From Simplicispira suum (GTDB lineage: Bacteria; Pseudomonadota; Gammaproteobacteria; Burkholderiales; Burkholderiaceae_C), in assembly GCF_003008595.1 (NCBI RefSeq), contig NZ_CP027669.1:682001-746000 (forward strand): a DNA stretch of 64,000 nucleotides, in the 5' to 3' direction. Positions 19,980 through 28,202 of this stretch are shown here, in pieces (within the stretch, counting starts at the first letter, position 1; each line of letters opens with the position of its first letter). The position numbers and the translations under genes are program-made. The notes beneath the pieces are model-generated. The model saw nothing but the letters and a program-made list of their open reading frames with translations. It did not search any database and was not told the DNA's origin.

Positions 19980-20482
19980 TGGCCCGCAGCAGCTTTGCTC
20001 CGCGCGCGGCCGGCAGCTTCTGGCCGTGGATCGGCTGGGCGCTGTTCATCCTCATCGTCGACCAACTGACCAAGACGCTGATCCTGGGCGCCTACCGGCT
20101 GGGCGACGCCACGCCCATCACCAGTTTCTTCAGCATCGTGCGGGCGCACAACACGGGCGCGGCGTTCTCGTTTCTGGCTCAGGCCGGCGGCTGGCAACGC
20201 TGGCTGTTTACCGGCTTTGGCGTGGCAGCAGCGCTGTTCATCGTCTGGCAACTGCGTGCCCACCCAGGCCAGCGGCTGTTTGCGTTTTCGCTCTCCAGCA
20301 TTCTCGGCGGAGCGGTCGGCAACGTGGTGGACCGGCTGCTGCACGGCTACGTGGTGGATTTTCTGGACTTCCACTGGGCGGGCTCGCACTTTCCGGCCTT
20401 CAACGTGGCCGATTCGGCCATCACCCTGGGCGCTGTGTGCCTGGTGCTGGACGAATTGCTGCGGGTGCGCGGGTCGCGGTAG
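19979..20482 (+). CDS. lspA: Lipoprotein signal peptidase (signal peptidase II)
   Basis: 167 residues; the inner-membrane aspartyl protease that cleaves prolipoproteins before the lipidated Cys. Four transmembrane segments are visible. The catalytic Asp motifs are [20 protein letters not shown] and [11 protein letters not shown], and the conserved [10 protein letters not shown] and [10 protein letters not shown] are present. The start overlaps the ileS stop (ATGA), so translation is coupled. Confidence 0.96.
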   Translation: MARSSFAPRAAGSFWPWIGWALFILIVDQLTKTLILGAYRLGDATPITSFFSIVRAHNTGAAFSFLAQAGGWQRWLFTGFGVAAALFIVWQLRAHPGQRLFAFSLSSILGGAVGNVVDRLLHGYVVDFLDFHWAGSHFPAFNVADSAITLGAVCLVLDELLRVRGSR

Positions 20483-20566
20483 GCCGCTGGTGGGCGCAAG
20501 CGCTGTTGGCTGCACGCCATACGGCCCGATTATTTGCAACGCACCCTCGCCACCGCTTCTTTTGTT

Positions 20567-20577
20567 GTGATATAACC
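20567..20577 (+). promoter_or_regulatory. Extended -10 promoter candidate for the FecR-like gene
   Basis: TGATATAAC matches an extended -10 element (TGnTATAAT-like) 30 bp before the start codon of the 20607 gene. No clear -35 element is present, which is typical of extended -10 promoters. Weak evidence on its own. Confidence 0.35.
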
Positions 20578-20606
20578 TTTACCAAACCGTCACCCCGGAG
20601 AGAGAT

Positions 20607-21095
20607 ATGAAAAAACTCGCAATTGCCGTTCTCGCCTGCTGCGCCTTTGGCGCGCAAGCTGCTTCCAGCGTTGGCACGCTGGACAACGTCGTTGGCAACG
20701 TCAGCGTTGGCGGCCAGGGCTTTGTGGCCCAGGCCAAAAACGGCATGCCGCTGGTTGAAGGCAGCACCGTGCTGGTATCCAGCAAAGGCATGGCAACGGT
20801 TGCACTGGCCAATGGCTGCACCGTCTCGCTCATGGGCAGCCAGCACTACACCGTCAATTCCAAGCTCACCTGCGAACAGTCGATTGCATCCGTCAAGAGC
20901 CTAGCCGCTACCACGCGCCTCGCGCAGGCACCTTTGGGCACTGGTACTGGCGGCGGCGCTGCAGGCGGCGCTGGCGCTGGTGCGGGCGGCCTTGCCGGCT
21001 TGGGCGCCGGGACCCTGGCGGCCATTGGGGGTGGCATCATCCTCACTGGCGCCATCATCGCCGACCAAAACAAAGACAAAGCCAGCGGTAGCTGA
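20607..21095 (+). CDS. Exported FecR-like domain protein, function unknown
   Basis: 162 residues. Residues 1-18 are a Sec signal peptide (MKKLAIAVLACCAFGAQA). The middle part resembles a FecR-type beta domain: VGNVSVGGQGFVAQAKNGMP, LVEGSTVLVSSKGMATVALA, NGCTVSLMGSQHYTV. A Gly/Ala-rich stretch (about residues 114-133) leads into a hydrophobic helix near the C-terminus that may be a membrane anchor. GGAGAGAG precedes the ATG. It is immediately followed by a membrane polymerase/ligase gene, suggesting a part in surface glycan assembly. No sigma factor or TonB receptor partner is adjacent, so FecR-type signalling is not implied. Confidence 0.75.
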   Translation: MKKLAIAVLACCAFGAQAASSVGTLDNVVGNVSVGGQGFVAQAKNGMPLVEGSTVLVSSKGMATVALANGCTVSLMGSQHYTVNSKLTCEQSIASVKSLAATTRLAQAPLGTGTGGGAAGGAGAGAGGLAGLGAGTLAAIGGGIILTGAIIADQNKDKASGS

Positions 21096-22571
21096 TTGGC
21101 CTCGTCCACACGCCACGCCCGCTCCAACACCAACCAGGCTAGTCACTGGTTGGTGTTTTTTTTGGCCTGCGCGCTGCTGGCGCTGGCGCCGGTTTTGCGC
21201 GGCGGCAATCGGCAAATTGCGCTGGTGGGCTTGCTCCTGCTCAGCGCCCTGCTGCTCGCGGTGCTGCTGGGCTCGGTCAGTTTTGACCGCCTGTTCGGCG
21301 CGGCAGACGGCGCTGCAGAGCGGCGCGGAAAGCAGCGCGTCGGCATGCCGCTCTGGAGCGCCGTCGCCCTGTTTTTTGTAGCCAGCAGCCCCTTGTGGCT
21401 GGGCCTACTGCACCTCACGCCGCTGCCGGCCGGGAGTTGGTCCAGCCTGGCGGGGCGCGGCTGGTACTTTGACGCCCTGGCGGCGGCTGGTGGCAACCTG
21501 CCGCAAAGCCTGCCGCTCAGCCTCAACCCCGACGCCACGCTCACCGCCCTGCTCTCGGGCATTCCGGCGCTGGCCACCTTGCTCGCCGCGCTGTTCCTGC
21601 CGCGCCCGCTCATTGAAAAATGCCTGGTGGTCCTGCTGGTGCTGGGTGCTTTCGAAATGCTGCTGGCGGTGCTGCAGTTCTGGATGGGCGCGGGCTCGCC
21701 GCTGTATTTTGGCGCCGACAGCGCCACCGGCTTTGTCGGCAGCTTTGCCAACCGCAACCATCTGGCCGATTTTCTCGTCATGCTGATGCCGCTGTGGTTT
21801 TACCGTCTGGCCGAAGGCACGGGCGGACGGGCCGCACGCGCGGCCGCCCGCCACCGCCGTGCGCACCTGGGTGGTGCCGGTGCGCTGTGGCTGTTTTTTG
21901 GCTTTGCGCTGCTGGTGGTCACCCTGGCCACGCTCTCGCGCGGCGGCTTGCTGTCGGCCGCGTTGGTGCTCATGGCATGCACCCTGCTACTCATCGTCAA
22001 GCTCAAAAGCCAGCTCAGCCGCAAACAGCAGATCCTGCTTGCGGTAGCGGCTGCCGTGTTTGCTCTGCTGGCCCTTGCCGGCGTGGGCGCCGAGCGCGTG
22101 GGCCAGCGGCTGGACAAAGCCACTGTGCAGCTTGACGCCGAAACCCGCAACAACTTCACCGCCGCCACCCTGGAGGGCGCCCGCGCCTTCTGGCCCTGGG
22201 GCAGCGGCGCGGGCACCTACGAATCGGTGTTTCCGCGCTTTCAGGCGGCCGATTCGCTGCATTACGTGGAGTACGCCCACAACGACTACGCCCAACTGCT
22301 GATGGAACTGGGCCTGCCCGGCCTGCTGCTGGCGCTGGCCGTGGCTGCGCTGGTGGTTGCGCAGTGGGTGCGGCTGCTGCGCGCCTACCGGGCAGAACGC
22401 CGGCTGACGGGCGAACTGGCGCTGCGCGCCTACTGCGGCCTGGGCGCGCTGGCCCTGCTGGTGCACAGCACGGTGGAATTCAATATGCACATTCCGGCGC
22501 TGGCCCTGACCGCAGCGTTTTTGATGGGTGTCTTTCTGCGGCCGATGGATGCGCCGCGCGCCAAGGCATGA
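21096..22571 (+). CDS. O-antigen ligase / polymerase family membrane protein (WaaL/Wzy_C-like)
   Basis: About 491 residues with some 10-12 hydrophobic segments. The family hallmark is the large periplasmic loop containing GFVGSFANRNHLADFLVMLM (the F-NRN segment), LATLSRGGLLSAAL, FWPWGSGAGTYESVFPRFQA and YAHNDYAQLLMELGLPGL. These match O-antigen ligase/Wzy_C proteins, which move undecaprenol-linked glycan onto lipid A core or proteins, or polymerise it. The start is uncertain: the frame opens at a TTG right after the previous stop and no ATG precedes residue 84. It is translationally coupled to the next gene (ATGA overlap). Confidence 0.85.
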   Translation: MASSTRHARSNTNQASHWLVFFLACALLALAPVLRGGNRQIALVGLLLLSALLLAVLLGSVSFDRLFGAADGAAERRGKQRVGMPLWSAVALFFVASSPLWLGLLHLTPLPAGSWSSLAGRGWYFDALAAAGGNLPQSLPLSLNPDATLTALLSGIPALATLLAALFLPRPLIEKCLVVLLVLGAFEMLLAVLQFWMGAGSPLYFGADSATGFVGSFANRNHLADFLVMLMPLWFYRLAEGTGGRAARAAARHRRAHLGGAGALWLFFGFALLVVTLATLSRGGLLSAALVLMACTLLLIVKLKSQLSRKQQILLAVAAAVFALLALAGVGAERVGQRLDKATVQLDAETRNNFTAATLEGARAFWPWGSGAGTYESVFPRFQAADSLHYVEYAHNDYAQLLMELGLPGLLLALAVAALVVAQWVRLLRAYRAERRLTGELALRAYCGLGALALLVHSTVEFNMHIPALALTAAFLMGVFLRPMDAPRAKA

Positions 22572-22933
22572 GCGGCGCGCAGACTTCAGGGCATGCGCCC
22601 CGCCGTACTGCGCCGGGCGCCATAGCGCCATGGATGGCCGCCTGCGCCACCCTGCTGGCCGCCGCCCTGCTGCCCGGCTGCGCCGCCGGTCCGGGCGCCA
22701 GCCCTTCGCCGACCCCGCCGCAACTCGTCATGACCGAAGGCGGCCTCAAACGCTGGGACCGCCCCGAAGCCTTTGGCCCCGTACCTGCGACCCAATTGGC
22801 CAGAGGCCGCGAATACTGCGCCACCCTCAACCACAGCGGCAAACGTTTTGTGCCCAGCGGTTTTCACCCGCACGCGCTCAGCGTGGAGGGGTTTCCGTTC
22901 GAAGATGGAGGTTTCTACTGCGTGCAGCAGTAA
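22568..22933 (+). CDS. Small putative lipoprotein, function unknown
   Basis: 121 residues. A hydrophobic signal with lipobox LLPGC (around residue 38) suggests a lipoprotein; the long N-terminal extension before it (MSGAQTSGHAPRRTAPGAIA) is unusual, so a later start is possible. The mature part has TEGGLKRWDRPEAFGPVPAT, REYCATLNHSGKRFVPSGFH and a C-terminal FEDGGFYCVQ with two cysteines. I know no named family. It overlaps the stop of the ligase-like gene and is followed by a REP-like palindrome. Confidence 0.7.
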   Translation: MSGAQTSGHAPRRTAPGAIAPWMAACATLLAAALLPGCAAGPGASPSPTPPQLVMTEGGLKRWDRPEAFGPVPATQLARGREYCATLNHSGKRFVPSGFHPHALSVEGFPFEDGGFYCVQQ

Positions 22934-22936
22934 AAG

Positions 22937-22999
22937 AATTGGGGTCAGACCCCAAATTAAGCAATTCAGGCCCGGAAATTGGAATCTGACCCCAATTTT
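22937..22999. repeat. REP-like palindrome (GGGGTCAGACCCC type)
   Basis: Outer arms AATTGGGGTCAGA and TCTGACCCCAATT are inverted repeats of each other, and the left half contains the smaller palindrome GGGGTCAGACCCC. This arrangement resembles REP/BIME elements mobilised by TnpA-REP (RAYT) proteins in betaproteobacteria. It lies between two convergent genes and may also act as a transcription terminator or mRNA stabiliser. Confidence 0.65.
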
Positions 23000-23007
23000 C
23001 TGGGCAC

Positions 23008-25005
23008 TCACGCCCGTACGCTGTCATCGGCCAGGCCAAACACCGAATCTTCGCCTTCGGTGCGCGCCATGCGCTCGGCCAGCAGCGAGCCCTTTTCTTC
23101 GCCGCTGGGCGTGTAGCCCGCCAACCGATGCAGCATGTTGCCCACCGTGGCCATGTCGCCCGCCGCCAGGGCGGCATCCAGCGCGGCCAATTCGCCCTCC
23201 AGCGCAGGCCAGGGCAGTGAGGCTTCGCTGGCCTTCATCACGCGCGGGTGCGTGGTGGGCTGGGGGTTGTTGCCGATCAGCAGCTCTTCATACAGCTTCT
23301 CGCCGGGGCGCAGGCCCGTGATTTTGATTTCGATTTCCCCCTCGGGGCAGCTGGCGTCGCGCACGCGCATGCCCGAGAGCTCGACCATGCGGTAGGCCAG
23401 ATCCATGATGCGCACCGATTCGCCCATGTCGAGCACAAACACCTCGCCCCCGCTCGCCATGGCCCCGGCCTGCACCACCAGCTCGGCGGCCTCGGGAATC
23501 GTCATGAAGTAGCGCGTGACCTCGGCGTGCGTCAGCGTAATGGGCCCGCCCTTGGCGATTTGCTGGCGAAACAGCGGCACCACCGAGCCCGACGAACCCA
23601 GCACATTGCCAAAGCGCACGATGGAAAAACACGTGGCGGCCGCCCCGGCAGGCCCTGCCACCGGCGCCCCTGCGGCAAACGCCTGCACCACCAGCTCGGC
23701 CATGCGCTTGCTGGAACCCATGATGTTGGTGGGCCGCACCGCCTTGTCGGTGCTGATGAGCACAAAGCTCTGCACCCCATGGCGCGCCGCCGCCCGCGCG
23801 CACACCAGCGTGCCCCACACGTTGTTGCGCAGGCCCTCGCCGGGGTTGTATTCCACCAGCGGCACATGCTTGTAAGCGGCTGCGTGGTACACGGTATGCG
23901 GGTGCCAGGCAGCCATGATGGCGCCGATCCGCACTTCGTTCTGCGCCGACCCCAGCAGAGGCACCAGCTCGGGCGATGGACCGTCCTGCGCCGCCAGCGC
24001 GTCTTCCAGCTCGCGGTGAATCTGGTACAGCGAAAACTCGTTCATCTCCACCAGCAGCAGGCAGGCCGGCGCGCACTTGAGCACCTGGCGGCACAGCTCG
24101 CTGCCAATGGAGCCGCCCGCGCCCGTGACCAGCACCACCTTGCCGCGCACATTGCGGTTGAGCAAAATGCCATTGGGCAGCACCGGCTCGCGCCCCAGGA
24201 TGTCGGCAATGTCCAGCTCCTGCACATCCTTGAGCGACACCTTGCCCGAAGCCAGCTCGGACACCCCCGGCAGCGTGCGCACATGCACCGGGTACGGCCG
24301 CATGCCCTGCACGATGGCGTTGCGCTCCTTGCGCCCGAGCGAGGGCATGGCCAGCAGCACATGGCCCACATGCTGCTTGGCAATCAGCGCGGAAAGCTGG
24401 TCCACCCCATGCACGCGCAGGCCATCGACCGTGTGGCCGTGCAAGCGGGCGTCGTCGTCGATGAAGCCCACCACGCGCTGCTCGCGCCCGTTGCGCAGGG
24501 CCGATGCCAGCTGCCGCCCCGCCGACCCCGCGCCGTAGATCAGCACGCCGGGCAGGCTGGCATTGCCAAGCATGCGGCGGTACAGGTCGCCCAGAAAGAA
24601 GCGCACCCCCACCCGGCTGATGCCCACCATCAAAAACATCAGCAAGGGCTGAACAATGCCTACCGAGCGCGGCACGCCCGGCACGCCAATGACCGTAAAA
24701 ATAACCATGTACACCAAGCTGTAGACCGCGATGGCGCGAATCAGGCTGAGCATGGCGTGCCAGCCGGCATAGCGAAACACCGCCCTGTACAGCCCGAAAT
24801 AGGCAAACAAAGGCAAGGCCAAGCCCACAGCCCCCACCACCGCCGGCGTGTACGACGGGCTCCAAGCGGCCCAGTGTTCAAGCCGCAGACACACCGCCAG
24901 CCAAACAGTGAAACCGCAGAAGAAACCATCGTGCAGCACCGCCAACACGCGCTTGGCCGGGCGCGGCAAGGCCAAAAACCACCGAAAGACCGTGTTTGAC
25001 TTCAT
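23008..25005 (-). CDS. Polysaccharide biosynthesis NDP-sugar 4,6-dehydratase (WbpM/PglF/CapD family)
   Basis: 665 residues. About four N-terminal transmembrane segments are followed by a first Rossmann motif (IYGAGSAGRQLASALRNG) and the catalytic SDR domain with VTGAGGSIGSELCRQVL, STDKAVRPTNIMGSSKRMAE (Met-Lys version of the active site) and FGNVLGSSGSVVPLFRQQIA. Members convert UDP-GlcNAc to the 4-keto-6-deoxy sugar, the first step to UDP-QuiNAc or UDP-diNAcBac. With the PglE-, PglD- and PglC-like genes upstream on the same strand, a bacillosamine-type route is the likeliest reading. The ATG at 25005 was preferred to a TTG at 25038. It is the last gene of the glycan cluster. Confidence 0.92.
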   Translation of the reverse strand: MKSNTVFRWFLALPRPAKRVLAVLHDGFFCGFTVWLAVCLRLEHWAAWSPSYTPAVVGAVGLALPLFAYFGLYRAVFRYAGWHAMLSLIRAIAVYSLVYMVIFTVIGVPGVPRSVGIVQPLLMFLMVGISRVGVRFFLGDLYRRMLGNASLPGVLIYGAGSAGRQLASALRNGREQRVVGFIDDDARLHGHTVDGLRVHGVDQLSALIAKQHVGHVLLAMPSLGRKERNAIVQGMRPYPVHVRTLPGVSELASGKVSLKDVQELDIADILGREPVLPNGILLNRNVRGKVVLVTGAGGSIGSELCRQVLKCAPACLLLVEMNEFSLYQIHRELEDALAAQDGPSPELVPLLGSAQNEVRIGAIMAAWHPHTVYHAAAYKHVPLVEYNPGEGLRNNVWGTLVCARAAARHGVQSFVLISTDKAVRPTNIMGSSKRMAELVVQAFAAGAPVAGPAGAAATCFSIVRFGNVLGSSGSVVPLFRQQIAKGGPITLTHAEVTRYFMTIPEAAELVVQAGAMASGGEVFVLDMGESVRIMDLAYRMVELSGMRVRDASCPEGEIEIKITGLRPGEKLYEELLIGNNPQPTTHPRVMKASEASLPWPALEGELAALDAALAAGDMATVGNMLHRLAGYTPSGEEKGSLLAERMARTEGEDSVFGLADDSVRA

Positions 25006-25041
25006 GGCGAAGTTTCTATAGGAATTGCATGCAAACAAGCT

Positions 25042-25467
25042 TCATGACTGCAGGCGCAGCGGGCGAAGCGGCGCCGGCGCAGGCTGCCACAGCATCCAGC
25101 CAAGCGCCAAACCGGCGGCATCGGCCAGCCAATCGCCCAGCGAGGCGCTGCGGCCGGGAATGACGGATTGCAGTGCCTCGGTCAGCGCGCCCAGCAGCAG
25201 CAATGCCACCGCCACACGCCAGCGCTGGCCGGGCTGCAGCCAACTGCGCGCGGCCAGGCCGCCCAGCAGGGCAAACAGGCTGGCGTGCACCAGTTTGTCC
25301 GACCACGCGGTGGCGTCCGCAGCGTCCAGCGCGGCGGCCATGGGCAGCCAGGAAGCCGCCCAGACCTTCGCGGCCAGCACCGCGTCCGCTGGCGCCAACA
25401 GGCATACCAGGGTGACAAGCAGCGCAATGCCAAACAGAACCCGCGCAATGACCAAGGCCCGCGTCAT
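25042..25467 (-). CDS. VanZ-like membrane protein
   Basis: 141 residues with about four hydrophobic segments and the VanZ-family signature DKLVHASLFALLGGLAARSW followed by GALTEALQSVIPGRSASLGD. VanZ-like proteins are frequent in polysaccharide and glycopeptide-resistance loci, but their biochemical role is not settled. The start overlaps the stop of the aminotransferase (ATGA), and the 4,6-dehydratase follows 36 bp later. Confidence 0.85.
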   Translation of the reverse strand: MTRALVIARVLFGIALLVTLVCLLAPADAVLAAKVWAASWLPMAAALDAADATAWSDKLVHASLFALLGGLAARSWLQPGQRWRVAVALLLLGALTEALQSVIPGRSASLGDWLADAAGLALGWMLWQPAPAPLRPLRLQS

Positions 25468-26657
25468 GCAGCCGCGCCCCCGGCTTGGGCCAGCACCTGG
25501 CGAATCACTTCGCAGCTGCGGTCAATTTCGGCGGGCGTCAACGTGGGGTGTACCAGAAACATCAGGCTCGTTTCGCCCAGCGCACGCGCCACGGGCAGGC
25601 GCTCTGCCGGGCGCCAGCCGGTGCCGTCAAAGGCTTTCTCCAAATACACCTCGGAACACGAACCCTGGTAGCAGGGCACGCCCTGGGCATTGATGGCCTC
25701 GACGATGCGGTCGCGGCTCCAGCCCGACGCCAGATGCGCGGGCTGCACATACACATAGCACTTGTAGTGTGCGTGCACGCTACCAGGCATGGTGGCAGCA
25801 AAGTCGGGCACGCGCACCGCAGCAAAACCACGGCAGGCGGCCCAAATGGCTTGGGCATGCGCCGTGCGCTGCGCCGTCCACTCTGACATTCGGCGCAGCT
25901 GAATACGGCCCACGGCGGCCTGCACTTCGAGCATGCGCCAATTGGTGCCAAAGCTGTCGATCACCCAGCGAAAACCCGGCGGATGCTCGCGCTCGTACAC
26001 CGCTGCGTAACTTTTGCCGTGGTCTTTGTAGGCCCACATGGCGCGCCACAGGGCTTCGTCGTTCGTGGTGACCATGCCGCCCTCGCCCGCCGTGGTCATG
26101 ATTTTGTCCTGACAAAAGCTCCAGGCGCCCACGTGGCCGATGCTGCCCACGCTGCGGCCCTTGTACCGTGCGCCATGCGCCTGCGCGCAGTCTTCAATCA
26201 CCTTGAAGCCATGCTGCTCGGCCAGCGCCATGATCGGATCCATATCGCAGGGCCAGCCGGCCAGGTGCACCACGATGACGGCGCGGGTAGCGGGCGTGAG
26301 CACGGCGGCAATGGTCGCGGCCGTGAGGTTGCCACTGTCGGCATCCACATCGGCAAACACCGGCGTGGCACCCGCATTGACCACGCACGACACGCTGGCC
26401 ATAAAGGTGCGCGGCGTGACCACCACCTCGTCGCCGGGGCTAATCCCCAATGCCTTGAGCGCCACATCGAGCGCCAGCGTGCCGTTGCCCAGCGCCACAG
26501 CATGCTGCACGCCTACCCAGGCGGCAAACTCCGCTTCAAAAGTGCGGCACTCGGTGCCGGTCCAGTAATTGACCTTGTTGGACAGCAGCACGTCGCGCAC
26601 AGCGTCGGCCTCTTCGGTGGTAAAGGAAGGCCAGGGGGAAAAAGAAGTGTTCAGCAT
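25464..26657 (-). CDS. DegT/DnrJ/EryC1/StrS aminotransferase (PglE-like)
   Basis: 397 residues; a PLP enzyme that aminates a nucleotide-linked keto sugar. Seen: FEAEFAAWVGVQHAVALGNG, the cofactor region VIEDCAQAHGARYKGRSVG, and the PLP-lysine segment WSFCQDKIMTTAGEGGMVTT. It lies between the embedded mazEF pair and the VanZ gene. With the 4,6-dehydratase and the PglD-like acetyltransferase it can make UDP-4-amino-4,6-dideoxy-GlcNAc, hence UDP-diNAcBac or a similar sugar; the exact product is inferred. Start at 26657 (MLNTSFSPWPSFTTEEADAV). Confidence 0.9.
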   Translation of the reverse strand: MLNTSFSPWPSFTTEEADAVRDVLLSNKVNYWTGTECRTFEAEFAAWVGVQHAVALGNGTLALDVALKALGISPGDEVVVTPRTFMASVSCVVNAGATPVFADVDADSGNLTAATIAAVLTPATRAVIVVHLAGWPCDMDPIMALAEQHGFKVIEDCAQAHGARYKGRSVGSIGHVGAWSFCQDKIMTTAGEGGMVTTNDEALWRAMWAYKDHGKSYAAVYEREHPPGFRWVIDSFGTNWRMLEVQAAVGRIQLRRMSEWTAQRTAHAQAIWAACRGFAAVRVPDFAATMPGSVHAHYKCYVYVQPAHLASGWSRDRIVEAINAQGVPCYQGSCSEVYLEKAFDGTGWRPAERLPVARALGETSLMFLVHPTLTPAEIDRSCEVIRQVLAQAGGAAA

Positions 26658-26685
26658 AAAACAGGAAAGGACTTTGCCAGAAGCA

Positions 26686-27081
26686 TCAGCCCAGTTGGAT
26701 GATCTGGCCCAAGACAAGCAGCACTTGCGCAAAAGCGTCGTCCGACACCTGCATGCCGCCATGCGGCTTGCCGCCACGCATGCGCCAGTCGAACGATTTG
26801 GGTTGGTGGCACAGCACGAAGCTGCCAGCGCCTGCCTTGCGCCCGCTGGCCGAGCCCACCTGTACAGCGAAAGGATTGCCCGCGTTGTACGGCGCCGTCG
26901 TCATCGGCAGGCCAATCACCAGGGAAGTACGGTCGTTGAACGCTCGGGGCGACAGCACCAGAAAGGGATGCACGTCACGCATCTCGCGCCCAGCCTGCGG
27001 ATTGCAATCGATCCAGATGACTTGTTGGCGCTCGGGTACCCAAGGCAGTGCAGCGGCCGCCGCACGCGATCGCGTTACCAA
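26686..27081 (-). CDS. mazF: MazF/PemK-type endoribonuclease toxin
   Basis: About 131 residues with the CcdB/PemK-like barrel motifs VIWIDCNPQAGREMRDVHPF, LVLSPRAFNDRTSLVIGLPM and VLCHQPKSFDWR. MazF toxins cut mRNA at short single-stranded sites. The start is unclear: the frame opens with a TTG that overlaps the end of mazE, with GGAGG only 2 bases away, so a slightly later start is possible. It forms a pair with the upstream mazE-like antitoxin. Confidence 0.88.
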   Translation of the reverse strand: MVTRSRAAAAALPWVPERQQVIWIDCNPQAGREMRDVHPFLVLSPRAFNDRTSLVIGLPMTTAPYNAGNPFAVQVGSASGRKAGAGSFVLCHQPKSFDWRMRGGKPHGGMQVSDDAFAQVLLVLGQIIQLG

Positions 27082-27332
27082 GCCTCCGCCCCAATGGGTT
27101 GCCCTGCTGCCATGGCTTCGCCACCATGCACCTGGGGGTCGAAACGGGCCAGACGCTGGGCCAGCGTCAAAGGTGCATCGGCCAGCGGCTCAATGACCAC
27201 GCGGCCTTCGTCCACACGCACTTTGACCTGTTGGTCCGCCTGCAGCCGTGCCGCCCGAGCAATGGCAGCGGGCAAGCGCACGCCAAGGTTGTTGCCCCAG
27301 TGTTTGAGTGTGAGGACGGTGGCGTCGGTCAT
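27075..27332 (-). CDS. mazE: MazE/AbrB-type antitoxin
   Basis: 85 residues. The N-terminal swapped-hairpin DNA-binding domain is seen as LKHWGNNLGVRLPAAIARAA; the C-terminal acidic part would bind the toxin. AGGAG lies 7 bases before the ATG at 27332. Its stop overlaps the toxin start, so the pair is coupled. A palindrome at 27359-27377 is the likely operator. Confidence 0.9.
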   Translation of the reverse strand: MTDATVLTLKHWGNNLGVRLPAAIARAARLQADQQVKVRVDEGRVVIEPLADAPLTLAQRLARFDPQVHGGEAMAAGQPIGAEAW

Positions 27333-27358
27333 GGAAAAACTCCTAATACGGGCAAAAT

Positions 27359-27377
27359 GTTTAAACAGAGTATAAAC
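27359..27377 (-). promoter_or_regulatory. mazEF promoter/operator palindrome
   Basis: The 19-bp sequence GTTTAAACAGAGTATAAAC is a near-perfect palindrome 27-45 bp upstream of mazE. On the minus strand it contains TATACT, a possible -10. MazE-MazF complexes usually repress by binding such palindromes; that role is inferred here. Confidence 0.45.
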
Positions 27378-27392
27378 GACGGCGTCTCCAGT

Positions 27393-28049
27393 TCAACCCA
27401 TCAGCCGCGCAGGGTTTCCCACCACGGTCGCGCCCGGCGCCACGCTCTTGGTAACTACCGCGCCCATGCCCACCACGGCGCCCCGGCCAATCACCAACGG
27501 CTTGCCCGGTTGCCCCTGCTTCAGGATGGCACCCGTGCCAATGTAGGCATGGTCTTCAACCACGACATTGCCGTTGCAATGCACGCGCGGCGCAAAGGTC
27601 ACGAAATCGCCCACCACGCAGTCGTGCTCAACGTAGCTGTAAAGGTTTGCGTGAAAGTGCTTGCCAATGCGCACATTGCTGGTGAGCGTGACGAAGGGGC
27701 TGAGCACCGCACCCGCACCCAGCTGCACATCGTCCATTTGCACCACATTACCGGCGGTTACCGTCCAGGGCTGCACGCCATCGGCTGCGCAGCGCTGGGC
27801 CAGCGCCTCACGCACCGTGCCGCTGGCAATCGCGAGCACGGCATAGCGACCGGCGGCGGGCTCAGAGAGAAACTGCGCATAGGTCATGAGGCGCTGGCCG
27901 TTGACCAAGGCCGGCCCCGGCGCGTCGTCCACAAACACCAAGCGGCTGGCAGGCACCCCAGCCAGCGCCAGTTGCTGGCGCGCCAGCGGCATGATGCCGC
28001 GGCCGCAACCACTGGCGCCATAGACGGCGTACAAGTCCTGCTGCTGCAT
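27393..28049 (-). CDS. NeuD/PglD-family sugar O/N-acetyltransferase
   Basis: 218 residues. The N-terminal nucleotide-sugar-binding part (LYAVYGASGCGRGIMPLARQ) is followed by left-handed beta-helix hexapeptide repeats (VQMDDVQLGAGAVLSPFVTL, NVVVEDHAYIGTGAILKQGQ) and the C-terminal VVGMGAVVTKSVAPGATVVG. In the bacillosamine route PglD acetylates the 4-amino group. The ATG at 28049 has AAGGAA upstream. It follows the PglC-like transferase after a repeat-containing gap. Confidence 0.9.
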   Translation of the reverse strand: MQQQDLYAVYGASGCGRGIMPLARQQLALAGVPASRLVFVDDAPGPALVNGQRLMTYAQFLSEPAAGRYAVLAIASGTVREALAQRCAADGVQPWTVTAGNVVQMDDVQLGAGAVLSPFVTLTSNVRIGKHFHANLYSYVEHDCVVGDFVTFAPRVHCNGNVVVEDHAYIGTGAILKQGQPGKPLVIGRGAVVGMGAVVTKSVAPGATVVGNPARLMG

Positions 28050-28080
28050 GGTGCGGGTTCCTTCTTTGCTGGTCACTTCA

Positions 28081-28130
28081 GTATTGATAGCTGCTTTCGC
28101 TTACTGCATAAGCGCTAGAGGCCCATTTTT
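28081..28130. repeat. Palindromic repeat, copy 7 (pglC-like / pglD-like junction)
   Basis: Plus strand: ATTGATAGCTGCTTTCGCTT followed by ACTGCATAAGCGCTAGAGGCCCATTTTT in pieces. The arms CGCTTA and TAAGCG can pair. One of the best-preserved copies. Confidence 0.7.
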
Positions 28131-28202
28131 TCAAAATTTGGAGCGGCCATTTCTGCCATCTTCACCGCCCGGTGCCGGCGAGGCAAGGCGCGACCTGGCC
28201 CC

